A stretch of 21,675 bases of DNA from contig KZ992678.1 in assembly GCA_003614735.1 (NCBI GenBank), positions 1-21,675 of the forward strand, given 5' to 3'. This DNA comes from Thamnocephalis sphaerospora. Taxonomy: Eukaryota; Zoopagomycota; Zoopagomycetes; Zoopagales; Sigmoideomycetaceae. The notes beneath the pieces are model-generated. The model searched no databases. It was not told where the DNA came from and worked only from the letters and a program-made list of their open reading frames with translations. Every line of letters starts with the position of its first letter. The first letter of the stretch is position 1. A program made the translations under genes and the position numbers. Shown in pieces: positions 1 to 8,707 of this stretch.

Positions 1-346
1 CTTGGGCGGACGCGGATTCTTCTGGTCACGTGTAATCTGGGTCAAAATCGTGACACACATGCTATACGGTTTATTTTCACTGCTCGCAATGCCGAACATT
101 CGCCAACTTTGTGGGCATCGCGCACCAGCAACATCTGTTGTTAAAGGACAAACGTATATTTCCACTCCAGCCGTACTGACTTTTAGCCTGACAACCGCCC
201 GATTTATGCTGTAAGATGTAGCCGTTGTGCACGAATTAGGATATACATTAGATGCAGTAACCTTGTTCAACAGCCGCAAACAACCATTAGCTGAGGTTTG
301 ATTACAGCACGCTTTCTAAATGCCGTGGCGAATACTTCTTCTAAAA
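1..346. other. Downstream flank of the lipase gene, no gene supported
   Basis: This is the 3' flank of the lipase. The only open stretch on the plus strand (2-214) starts at a TTG and looks like chance. A TTTATT at 70-75 reads AATAAA on the minus strand, about 270 nt past the lipase stop, and could be its polyadenylation signal. I see nothing else. Confidence 0.5.
70..75 (-). terminator. Possible polyadenylation signal (AATAAA) of the lipase gene
   Basis: AATAAA on the minus strand, about 270 nt downstream of the lipase stop codon. It is the only perfect hexamer seen in this flank. The assignment is positional inference only. Confidence 0.35.
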
Positions 347-1558
347 CTAGCGCTTTCCATCTCGGCGTCCGTAGAGGCATTGACGCCGGCCGAGATACAT
401 GCCTGCATACCAGTTGTGGTCTACAAAGCTAAGCTGCTCGCACGGTAGATCAGCGCCACACCGTGGATCGTCATTGCTTTCGCAGCGTATAATGCCGCGG
501 GTCGATGGATCTGGCATGTAGAGGACAATGCGATTGAGCGCATGGCCAAACTGCCCGTCGCTGGTGCGCACTCGCGGTGCTATATCATATCTAGAAATGA
601 CAGCCACGTAGCGCTCGCGACCAATGCGTTCCAGCGCCCAGTCGGCCATGGTGACATGCATGGAGATGGGCTCGCCGTAGGTATATAGGGCGTAAAACGG
701 CAGCGACGGCCGATTCTGCACCAAGTACAGCACAAACAGCAGCGCCATCGTTCCGCCAAGAGAGTGTCCCGTGATGACTAGCTGATAGCCTGGGTTTTCG
801 GCGAGTGCCAGCACCACCGCGTCCATTGCTTCTACAATTGGCTGACTGGTGATGCGCTGCATGCCGGCGTAGATAAGACTACCGGGCGGTGCGGGGCCAA
901 GGCTGGAGAGCGGCCGAGTATGGCGACCGTCTGCGTTTGCCAGGAAATCGGCAATAGTCGAGGTACCGCGGAAGGCGAGGGTTATCCTCCGGTCTTTTGC
1001 CGACTTGGTGACCAGAAAGTGGTGCGGTCCGTCGGCCTCCCACCGTAGCACCTCCATGCCGTAGGTGAGCAGCGGCGTATTCTGAGGACCTATCCGCATG
1101 TTGGCAACCCGGCGCACCTCCGCTTCATCGCAGTAGGCGTATGAGGCGTGCATTTCGTAGCGGTACACTTCTTCCTCGGAAAAGATATCCCATTGACGTT
1201 CTTCTGGCGGCGTCTCGTCTTCCACAGCGGGCTCGTCATCCAGACCGACAGAGTATTCTTGTGGTATCAGCCCGAGGTAGGTCGCCTCCTGGTTCTCCGG
1301 AGTGGTCTCGAACGTAAACCTGAGCTTCACGTAGTAGTGCATTAATGTGCTAGCGACAAAGGTGACGCCGCACTGCGCATTTGCATATAGTTTTCCCCAG
1401 TTGAGCAGGGCGGCCGAGCTGACGGGCGGCTGGTGGGACACGATGGGCAGCAGCGAGGGAAGCAAGGCAAGGACCAGCATCGCCAGCATCCATATCTGTT
1501 GCACCACCACGCGTCGTTGCCCAAAAACGGGGCGATGCCATTTCACCATAAAACGCAT
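347..1558 (-). CDS. Class 3 (fungal-type) triacylglycerol lipase, membrane anchored
   Basis: Intron-free, 403 residues from the ATG at 1558. The alpha/beta-hydrolase signature GHSLGG is at residues 264-269, with the nucleophile serine at 266. The charge relay is completed by Asp325 in SRYDIAPRV and His381 in VDHNWYAG; FRGTS at 197-201 is the usual oxyanion-region motif. These are hallmarks of the Lipase_3 family, which hydrolyses acylglycerols or related esters. Residues 19-40 are a strong hydrophobic helix after a basic start, so the protein is probably a type II membrane protein or carries an uncleaved signal anchor, with the catalytic domain on the luminal or extracellular side. An acidic linker lies around residues 107-121. 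The frame stays open up to 1837 but has no ATG there, so 1558 is chosen as the start. Four cysteines cluster near the C-terminus (359-394). Family assignment is firm; substrate is unknown. Confidence 0.92.
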   Translation of the reverse strand: MRFMVKWHRPVFGQRRVVVQQIWMLAMLVLALLPSLLPIVSHQPPVSSAALLNWGKLYANAQCGVTFVASTLMHYYVKLRFTFETTPENQEATYLGLIPQEYSVGLDDEPAVEDETPPEERQWDIFSEEEVYRYEMHASYAYCDEAEVRRVANMRIGPQNTPLLTYGMEVLRWEADGPHHFLVTKSAKDRRITLAFRGTSTIADFLANADGRHTRPLSSLGPAPPGSLIYAGMQRITSQPIVEAMDAVVLALAENPGYQLVITGHSLGGTMALLFVLYLVQNRPSLPFYALYTYGEPISMHVTMADWALERIGRERYVAVISRYDIAPRVRTSDGQFGHALNRIVLYMPDPSTRGIIRCESNDDPRCGADLPCEQLSFVDHNWYAGMYLGRRQCLYGRRDGKR

Positions 1559-1821
1559 TGCAGGCGCTGTGGCCGGCAGGCTCTGAGGGCGGGGCAGTAG
1601 AAGGAGACTGCTGCAGTGTACCAAAGTACAGCGAGTAGGCGCGCATGTGGCGATAAGCGCGCACCACCAATCTGCTTGTTGAGAAGCGGCTTTGGGCGGG
1701 ATACGTAGACGTCTCGCTGGGTGTGCGGAGAGAAAGCAGGCGTTATGCAAGCGCAGCACACTCCGCGTGGCCGAAAGCAGCAGCAGGCGAGGGTGTGTGC
1801 AGGTAGATGAATTGCGAGAAG

Positions 1822-1837
1822 GCACACACACACACAC
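1822..1837. repeat. (CA)n microsatellite
   Basis: About eight CA units directly upstream of the lipase coding region, inside its likely 5' leader. Confidence 0.7.
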
Positions 1838-1912
1838 GTAGTGTTGTAACGGTAGCGAGGAGGGTCTGGAGCGGCGGCAAAGAGCCCATCGCCGGGCGCG
1901 GCATACCGGCGG

Positions 1913-1918
1913 TTTATA
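1913..1918 (-). promoter_or_regulatory. Candidate TATA box for the lipase gene
   Basis: TATAAA on the minus strand, 355 nt upstream of the lipase ATG. If used, the leader would be about 320 nt and contain the CA repeat. Inference from position and consensus only. Confidence 0.35.
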
Positions 1919-2482
1919 CGCAACAGTTTGCTATGGCGCGTGCCGCTATCGGGTACATAGCACGTGTATGCAGATGCTCGCTATCCAAAATGGCCAGGCT
2001 GCTAAATACCTACATGAAAGGAGATCCGCCTCGTGCAAGCGGCCCATTACCCTGTCGATCAATGGATGTGCGTTATTTTTACCATCCAGTGTAGCAACGT
2101 GTGGAGTGCACGGTAGGTTTCCAGAGTGTGACTTGGGAAGATATGTGGGAGCGTGTGACGCGGAATCACCTGCAAGCTGTCTAGTAGTGCTGGTTAGCTC
2201 GCTCACCCGCACGACGGGGCGGGCAGACGTCGGCTCGTCAACATGCGAGCAGATGGGCATTTTCCTGTTTCGAGAGTGCTGTGTGATGCAACATGTACAA
2301 CCGTGGTAGCCGCACGTGGCAGGGCGGGAGCTTTGGAAGCAGCATGTGCCGCCGCTTATGCATATGTAAAACACGCAATCATAACGCAGGCTTTCTTTCG
2401 GTATTTGGATGAGCACACTGACCGCTAACACAAACGTCGGGTGCAGGCGTAGTTTGGGGAGCCAAAGGGGGCGCGGTGCGTA

Positions 2483-3929
2483 TTAGGCGCCGGTGGCCCA
2501 AATAATGTCGGCACGCTCTAATGGCATGGTGTTGGACAGCGTTTCTTGTGCGTGGTCGACCTTTTTGGCGCGGATCTTCATGTCCGAAGCCGGCGTAGCA
2601 AGCGTTTCTGTTTCGTAGAGCATGCCCACGCCCATTGGCTGCTCCCATATCGCATCGTCCTGGCTGGCAACCGGTCTATGCGATCGCCCCGGATGCATTG
2701 CATCGCAAAGACACTCCAGCACGGCGGTCTTTAGCGTGTCGAGTGTGGGCCAGTCTGTCGCGCTCACCGTAAATGTCAGCGCTTTGGCGCTAGCCGTGCA
2801 CTCGGTCACCTGCAGCGAAAGCTGGTGAGATTGCACCCGCGCTGGCTACTCTTGTTGCAGCTCTGTATGGACTTACCGCCAGCTCCGCCACCTTGCCGTC
2901 CCAGTAGGTACGTGCGGGTCCGTTGCAGATGAATTCAATCTGCGACCTCCACCAGTTGACGTTTGTACAAAGATCGGTCCACAGGGTAATGGTGCCCCGC
3001 ACACCGTTGATCGACCGTGCGCGCGTCTCGTAGGTTGAAGAAAGCAGCTGATCAATTGGTATGATTCTGCGATAGCCTGTATCGGCCGCTAGCACAATGT
3101 AGTCCCAGGCGATCTCCTCTAGCGTGCGGTGTGCCATTCGTTAGCACAGGTTGCTTGCACCGCCTCCGAGCCCGTGCACAGCTCAAACCTTACCAACGAT
3201 ACCGCAAAAGCCGCCGACAATCAACTCGTCGCCAAGCGAGAATGGCTGATGTGCCGACAAGCGTAGTGCATTGAGTAAATCGCTAACTGCTGGCTGTATA
3301 ACGATGCCCACAAGTGCGCCAATCAGACCAGCACTAGCATACAGCCAAGCGCCTAGCCGATTGGCGCCAGGCAGTACCATAATAATACCGACGCCGCACA
3401 TAAAGCCGCACACCACCTGCCACACACGGCGCATCAGCATCAATGTTGTCTTGATACGAGAAAGTTCACGTGGTGTTAGAGGACGACCATTGCTGTACTG
3501 CTGCTGCTGTTTCTGGTGCAAGTAGCGCTGATAAGCACCGCGACTCAGACTGGAGAGAAGCCAGTACGCCGAAATGATCAGGAATATGCCGAGGATTTTC
3601 TGCAGTACGCCCCGCAGTCTTGGGTCCATGTCCGGGAAAAGCGGCGGCAGTGCAATAAGGGCGGCCGCCAGCGGTAGGATTGGAAGAAGCGGCCATTTGC
3701 TGCGCCACAGTCATGTTAGCAGTACATCCTTAATAGCCAGCCAGCCTCAGACTCTGTAGTGGCGGCTGAATGACAATGCCGCCACCCACCTGTAAGCCAC
3801 TATAACGTCGTCCCAAAGCGTGCTCGTGCGCTCAGCTAGCAGCGTGAGCACCAGAAAAATGGTTGCATGTACAATAATTGCGGCGATAATAGCCGTGCAG
3901 AAGAGAGTCAGCGACAGGTACCATTCCAT
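2483..3929 (-). CDS. MscS-family mechanosensitive channel, bacterial-like, four exons
   Basis: Exons 3929-3790, 3699-3194, 3118-2877 and 2809-2483 give 404 residues; introns are 90, 75 and 67 nt. The splice phases agree and rebuild the MscS core. Hydrophobic segments are near residues 4-30, 49-68, 77-98 and 139-156. The pore-lining Gly/Ala helix is around 168-182 (ASAGLIGALVGIVIQP), followed by QPFSLGD (198-204). GIVEEI (213-218) forms exactly across intron 2, then comes the beta domain with a RRIIP motif. The C-terminal part has YWDGKVAELAVTEC, spaced as in the bacterial group with WDGxVxxxQVTD. The last acceptor was chosen because CTCAC is its branch site and this spacing results. No EF hand is present, unlike fungal Msy1/Msy2. 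It should act as a tension-gated channel in an internal or plasma membrane. The 5' end is uncertain: the frame stays open upstream to an acceptor at 3977 and could add about 15 residues plus another exon. Confidence 0.85.
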
Positions 3930-4185
3930 GTTGACGTCGACGGCAATGAAGTGGCGGAAACAGATGAGCGGTTGGACTGCAGAGTCACAAGTGCACTTGG
4001 CGGTTGGCCGCTTACGATCACGCGCACATCACAAACAAAAGAAAACCCTCGCCTGCCAGTGCACCAGCCTTTCGCTTGTCGCCATTCGCCGTCCCTGCAC
4101 GCGTCTGAGATCGTGTGTTTCCCATCGCTCTGCATCTAGCTAGCTGCCACCTTGCTGCGTGTTTGCAGTCATCCTGGTGCTGAAT
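3930..4185. promoter_or_regulatory. Shared divergent promoter region of the channel and SF3B4 genes
   Basis: Only 256 bases separate the two likely start codons, so both promoters must lie here or overlap the leaders. A CAG acceptor at 3979-3977 (minus strand) and a GTAAGC at 4015-4010 suggest that part of this stretch is leader or first exon of the channel gene. I see no clear TATA box. Confidence 0.55.
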
Positions 4186-5478
4186 ATGTCGCGACCGCAG
4201 GAAGAGCGGAATCAGGAGGCGACCGTTTACATGGGCAATCTGGACGATCGCTGTTCCGAGGCGCTGCTGTGGGAGCTCATGCTGCAGGCGGGTCCAGTTG
4301 GTGGGTCTTTGTGCGCTGCTTGACCAGCGTGGCGCAATGCTTACGCTCTATGCGCACGCTTTGGCGAGCACAGTGAACGTGCACCTGCCTAAAGATCGCG
4401 TCACGCAGCAGCACCAAAACTATGGCTTTTGTGAATTCCAGTCGGAGGAGGACGCCGACTATGCGGTCAAGATCATGAATATGGTCAAGCTATTTGGAAA
4501 GCCTATCCGCGTCAATAAGGTTGGGCCGAGATGGGTAACAATGGTGCACGTTAGGCTGCTAACGCACGCCGACTGCGTTTAGGCCGCTTCCGACAAGAGG
4601 GAGATTGACGTTGGCGCTAATCTGTTTATCGGTAATCTGGACCCAGAGGTGGATGAGAAGGTGCTGTTTGATACGTTCAGCGCATTTGGCGTGATTGTGC
4701 AGACGCCCAAGGTAGGTCACGCACAGGCGTAGGGCGCAACCGAGTGCGAAGGCATGCTTACGTTCAATGTACAGGTGGGCAGAGACATGGAGACGGGCGC
4801 CGGTAAGGGCTACGGCTTTGTCAGCTTTGGCAGCTTCGAGGCTGCCGACGCGGCCATTGAGGCGATGGATGGCCAGTTTCTTGCCAACAAGTCGGTCAAT
4901 GTTTCGTATGCATTCAAAAAGGATGGCAAGGGAGAACGACATGGATCGGCAGCTGGTAGGTTTGGTCGTAGGAGGGTCCATAGGGTATGTGTGAATGTCC
5001 ACTGATGGTCTGGCATGTCGACAGAACGCCTACTGGCAGCACAGGGCAAGAAGCATGGCGCCATGCCAACTGACTCGCAGCCGAACCGTATGTTTGCCGC
5101 GGTGCCAATGCCTGACGTACCAGGTGCTGTTGGTGTGATGCCGAGCGTGCACTCGGCAACGGCCTCCAACAATGTTCCGCTTGGTGCACGAGCGGGTGTG
5201 CCGGACCATATGCCGCCACCAGTGCCCGCAGGCACGGGCACTGGCATGGGCGATATGAGTGGGCCAGTCGGCGGATACGCCAACTATCCCGACATGGCGG
5301 CTGGTGGGTGTTTGCGCTACTGTGTCTAGGGTCCTTGGCATTGCACCAAGCTAACTTACGTGTCGCAGGTCGGCCAATGCCGCCGCCACCGCCGCCATCC
5401 TTTGGTATGGGCTATCCACGTCCGGGTATGCCGCCGCCACCGCCGCCACATGGCAGTTTTGGCATGCCGCCGCAGTAA
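4186..5478 (+). CDS. SF3B4: Splicing factor 3B subunit 4 (SF3B4/SAP49/Hsh49), two RRMs, six exons
   Basis: Exons 4186-4300, 4374-4519, 4583-4711, 4775-4955, 5025-5303 and 5369-5478 join in phase to 319 residues. RRM1 (about 13-87) has RNP2 VYMGNL and RNP1 NYGFCEF. RRM2 (about 98-178) has RNP2 LFIGNL and RNP1 KGYGFVSF. Runs such as [31 protein letters not shown] and [16 protein letters not shown] closely follow animal SF3B4. The last 130 residues are rich in Pro, Gly and Met, with two short blocks of six prolines, and are shorter than the human tail. In the U2 snRNP the protein belongs to SF3b and contacts pre-mRNA upstream of the branch site. The five introns are 63-73 nt; intron 2 has a CTAAC branch site. 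AATAAA follows 109 nt after the stop. Assignment is firm. Confidence 0.96.
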
Positions 5479-5923
5479 AGGCCAAGGGTATTTGATTGCG
5501 CTGGCTTGACCACACTGGCTTTTTTCGTTCTGTCGTTACAGTTGGTTTCGTGGTGGCGCGCAGAGGCAGTCGGCCTTTTGAAATGCAATAAAACACCTCA
5601 AACGCTGTAGCAAGCACTAGTCCACTTTGGTCGTCGTGTAGCAGCTTCATTCACCGTTTGCTCTTCATTCTTACCACCGTCATTCTGCACTCTTCTCGTT
5701 ATTCATTGTCTGGTCGCTGGCTTCGACCTTTGCCATACTAGTGCACGCTGTCACCTTTTGCATTCGGCCAGAGTAGCTTCGCAGTGCAGACCAATTGCTA
5801 GCACGCGGCTGCTCGAGGCACTAGACTTGCGCGCTTTTCCTGCTCAACTACACCGCATTTGCACCGCTGTGGGTGCTTACAAGAGCTGTGCTCGAGTTAT
5901 ACCTCACCGTCCTGTGCTGTACA
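5479..5923. other. Intergenic: SF3B4 3' UTR and promoter of the secreted-protein gene
   Basis: Contains the SF3B4 3' UTR with its AATAAA, then a T/C-rich stretch (about 5640-5760) typical of fungal promoters. No gene supported. Confidence 0.5.
5587..5592 (+). terminator. Polyadenylation signal AATAAA of the SF3B4 gene
   Basis: Perfect hexamer 109 nt after the SF3B4 stop codon and well before the next plus-strand start. Confidence 0.65.
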
Positions 5924-6397
5924 ATGTATGCCCTAAATTTGGCTCTGCAGTTACTTGTATCGCTGCTGCTAGTGAACACCATCACTGGCGGTGCTGCTCA
6001 GCCGGATGGCCTACTGGACCAGAATCTTCATCCACTGTCGGGCGGGACGTTGCAGCGGCGCGGTACGACGGCACCACAACCTGGAGCCACCTATGCTGTG
6101 TCGGAATACCAGAAACTCGCCAAAATAGTTATGCCGTCCTTTTTTCAGAGTGAATCGCTTGATGTCTGGCTCGTGCGAGTTGGCCCAGGTATCGGCTGGA
6201 CACGTTCCGGCAATCCCAGTCGTACACCATGTTTGGCTATATTTCGCGATCCTGCTGCAAGCCAACCCATCTGGGTTGCAGGTGTGGTGAAGAGCACCGA
6301 CGGAAAGGTGCACGTCCGTCTGGGCGCGCCATACAACCAGGACATGATGCTAACCACGCCGCCGCCGGGCCAAGTTAACTATCTGTGGAAGAACTAG
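5924..6397 (+). CDS. Small secreted protein with signal peptide and Kex2-like site
   Basis: Single exon, 157 residues from the ATG at 5924; the frame is open further upstream but only from a GTG. The first 22-25 residues are a clear signal peptide (MYALNLALQLLVSLLLVNTI), likely cleaved near GGAAQ. A short linker ends in LQRR at about 44, a Kex2-type dibasic site, so the mature protein may begin with GTTAPQPG. The remainder (about 110 residues) contains a Trp- and Gly-rich core, VWLVRVGPGIGWTRSGN, and later QPIWVAGVVKSTDGKVHVRLG, which looks like a small beta-rich domain. I do not recognise the family. Cysteine content is low, so it is not a classical cysteine-rich effector. It sits downstream of SF3B4 on the same strand but is unlikely to be related to it. 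Confidence 0.65.
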   Translation: MYALNLALQLLVSLLLVNTITGGAAQPDGLLDQNLHPLSGGTLQRRGTTAPQPGATYAVSEYQKLAKIVMPSFFQSESLDVWLVRVGPGIGWTRSGNPSRTPCLAIFRDPAASQPIWVAGVVKSTDGKVHVRLGAPYNQDMMLTTPPPGQVNYLWKN

Positions 6398-6773
6398 CCG
6401 GATCGTGCCTTTTTTCGCTCAGACCGCTCGGCAGTGCTGGCGGCTCTTACTGCTCATGGTCGCCCAGGTGGCCCTTTCTAGATGACCGGCTGTTCTTTCG
6501 CGTACACTTCATCTAGAGTAACGGTATCTCGCCGATGAAACACTGACTATGCGCGTGACCCCCCCTGTGTCGCGGCGGGTGTCTTGCATAGTGTTGTTTC
6601 GGACGGTCTGCTTGGTCGGCCAACGGAGTGTGGCGGCGGCGACGCGGCTTCGCATAATCACAGTAGCGCTATAAATATACTGTCGCCGGTAAAACAGTGG
6701 CTCCAGCCTTGTATCGCCCGCACTATCACTGCTCCAATTTGCGTCCCACGTCAAATCCACCATCATCATCATC
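6398..6773. other. Intergenic with a TATA box
   Basis: Between the secreted-protein gene and the small ORF at 6774. It carries a consensus TATA box at 6670-6677 and a run of CAT triplets leading into the next ATG. No coding signal seen. Confidence 0.5.
6670..6677 (+). promoter_or_regulatory. TATA box (TATAAATA)
   Basis: Full TATAAATA consensus, 97 nt upstream of the ATG at 6774, a spacing that allows a transcription start near 6700 and a leader of about 70 nt. It supports the reality of the small ORF that follows. Confidence 0.5.
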
Positions 6774-7058
6774 ATGCCTGTTCCTTCTACGAAAACAAAA
6801 AGAGGTCGATGCTTCGGTATGCGATGCCTTTCACGCATCAAGCAGGCATGGAGCGCGCTTATTCATAGGGAAGTGGTAGAGGATCACTTCTTTACCGACC
6901 CGCATGGGCGTGAAGTTTACCCATTTCAAGGATGGATGCATTGCGATGCTGTAAAACATGGCGCTTGCATTCGATCAGTTACTCCTGGAGTTATACCGCC
7001 ACACGTCGCCTACCATACCGTGTCGCACAGAGAAAGCACCAATCTAGGCGGACTTTAG
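6774..7058 (+). CDS. Small hypothetical protein
   Basis: 94 residues, ATG to TAG, no intron seen. The N-terminus is basic (TKTKRGRCFGMRCLSRIKQ) and the middle holds EVVEDHFFTDPHGREVYPF and a GWMHC segment. No signal peptide or membrane helix. I do not recognise it. The D-x-x-G-x-x-Y arrangement is faintly like NDUFA12/NDUFAF2-type proteins, but this is too weak to name it. Support is mostly contextual: TATAAATA 97 nt upstream, and AATAAA 123 nt after the stop. It could also be part of a longer spliced gene or chance. Confidence 0.4.
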   Translation: MPVPSTKTKRGRCFGMRCLSRIKQAWSALIHREVVEDHFFTDPHGREVYPFQGWMHCDAVKHGACIRSVTPGVIPPHVAYHTVSHRESTNLGGL

Positions 7059-7180
7059 TCAATGTTCGCTCGGAAGCCTGTCTCGAGCCAAGGCTTTCCT
7101 TTTTATACCGCTATGCCACTGCTCGTGCTGTTCTATTCCAACTTGTGCCATAATACATCATCGGCGCCGTTCGCCGCAAC

Positions 7181-7186
7181 AATAAA
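7181..7186 (+). terminator. Polyadenylation signal AATAAA
   Basis: Perfect hexamer 123 nt after the TAG of the small ORF at 6774-7058 and before the converging minus-strand gene. Confidence 0.5.
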
Positions 7187-7355
7187 ACCGCCGCTGCTGG
7201 CATGGCATGCGGGCGTACACCGCTTGTATTTGAAATAGTCGTCTAGTTTATGGTAACGTGAATGCAATCGTAATAGTAGGACACAGCGAAACAACGTAAA
7301 GTACGCAGCGTCGTGAGTAGCAGGATAGTGCTAATGTGATGCAAAGGTAAACCCT

Positions 7356-8074
7356 TTAAGCCGATCCCTCCTTGCCCTTGTCGTCGTCGTCGTCGAGAAG
7401 GCTGATGGGGTCGAGTATGTGCTCTGCGTCCTCCACCTTTTCGGTTTCCTTGCTGATCTCCGCCGGCATTTCGGTGTGTGCAACCTCGCACTCCTCGGAG
7501 GCTGCGGCAGGCTCGGCAGGCTCGCTCGCATCCTCCAAAGAGCCATCCTCGGCGGAGATCTCGTTGGGCGGCGTACCACCAGACAGAATGGTGGTGCCGT
7601 TCTCCTGGCGACGGCGGCCGGCCTGCTGCAGCCTCTCGCTGCGGAACGCCTTGCCGAAGAGCTCCTACATTGCGGAGGCGCATACGTAAGCAACATGGAG
7701 GGGCAAAATCTTGCTAGATTCCACGTTTGACATACCTGGATAGAGCCTCCCATTTTCATGAAGCGAGCCGACATGCGCTTTTTCAGGGTGACAGAGCCCT
7801 TACGCCCCTCCTCGGTGGCATCGGCGGCCTCAGCAGCCTCAGCAGACAAGGACTCGCTAGTCTCTGCCGCCTCTGGTGCCAAGCCCGTGGCCTCATCCAT
7901 GAAGGTGGCGCTGGCATGAGCTGGCTCCTCCGCAATGGACGGAATGTCCATGCTTACATGACCGCGGACGGCATGCTCGGCAGTATCCTTATCCATCAGA
8001 TCTGTAGTCAGGATTGGAAGGACGTGGGCATCGGCCATGGTATGCTCCATAGTGTGCTCCGTAGTGTGCTCCAT
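7356..8074 (-). CDS. Acidic hydrophilic protein with GSIQ/FRSERL motif, two exons (paralogue A)
   Basis: Exons 8074-7736 and 7664-7356, intron 71 nt (GTATGT...TGTAG), 215 residues. It starts with three near-identical four-residue repeats (MEHT, TEHT, MEHT). A long Ala/Glu-rich acidic region runs to about residue 92. A basic central block follows (VTLKKRMSARFMKMGGSIQ, then ELFGKAFRSERLQQAGRRRQ), and a Glu-rich tail ends in a run of five Asp and KGKEGSA. The intron falls directly after GSIQ. The central block, with its regularly spaced glycines, has a faint CsbD-like look, but I would not assign that family. It has no membrane segment or signal peptide, so it is probably soluble and largely disordered. 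The same GSIQ...FRSERL block occurs in the gene at 9202-9867, so the two are likely diverged tandem paralogues. Function unknown. Confidence 0.8.
8043..8074 (-). repeat. Tandem 12-nt repeat at the start codon
   Basis: Three imperfect 12-nt copies encode MEHT, TEHT, MEHT at the very N-terminus. Copy 3 keeps an in-frame ATG, and another Met follows directly, so several in-frame starts are available. Confidence 0.75.
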
Positions 8075-8707
8075 AGCGTACAGTTGGGCTGGTATAAACG
8101 TGCAAGCACAAGCAGAGACGAAGTAACGTCGCTAGGAAGATGAGTCTACGTGCGGAGGAACCTGGGGTTGTGGGCGTGGCGTGAGTGGTAGTGAGCAGCG
8201 GCAACAGATGCAGCGGACATGCCTTGTTTTATGCGAGCTGTGCGCGCTGAGGTGGCGGGGGAGGCGAGAAAGAGAGGGAGGAAGGCAAGCGCGACGACAC
8301 TCATGCGTCCGCGAGCTAGAAACGCGCGCATCCACGCGGTCGGGCATGATGATGGACATGCGCAGCCTTGACCACGCGCCGTGTAGCCTACTACCTGCCA
8401 TGCATACCACACTGGCGTTGGTGCCATTGCCTTTTGTGCCAGGAGCCACTAACCCGTTGGGGGCTGTACATGCTGCCACACGGCGCGTTGGGTGTACAAA
8501 GTACGTGTACACATGGGCGTGCTGCTATCCATGACCTGCCATGCTGCCGATAGTGGAGATAACGCTAGGACGTCTTTTCTTTGGCAGTCTAGCACCGGCC
8601 GGTTTTTTAGGATCAGCGACTGTATCGCTGTTGTGGCAGTGCTGCGACGGCGCCGAAGGCGGCCCGCACGTACATCGGCGGTACGCCCCGATGCAGCAGC
8701 CGCGGCT
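8075..8707. other. Intergenic, no gene supported
   Basis: Upstream region of paralogue A. Overlapping open frames on both strands start at non-ATG codons or have strongly Arg/Cys-rich composition, and none carries a recognisable domain. A purine-rich stretch lies around 8255-8290. Confidence 0.45.

Larger units (their letters stand above)
1559..2482. other. Intergenic: lipase leader/promoter and 3' flank of the MscS gene
   Basis: No convincing gene in 924 bases. It holds a short CA dinucleotide run (about 1822-1837) in the probable lipase leader and a minus-strand TATA-like site at 1913-1918. The 161-codon minus-strand frame at 1946-2431 has no recognisable content and an unusual Cys/His/Thr composition, so I treat it as chance. 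Confidence 0.5.

Noticed and set aside
1559-1837. Upstream extension of the lipase frame (93 residues)
   Set aside because: It contains no ATG, its translation is low-complexity Cys/Arg/Ser, and the hydrophobic anchor begins right after the ATG at 1558.
8181-8534. 117-codon plus-strand frame upstream of paralogue A
   Set aside because: Starts at GTG, Arg/Cys-rich, no promoter or domain.
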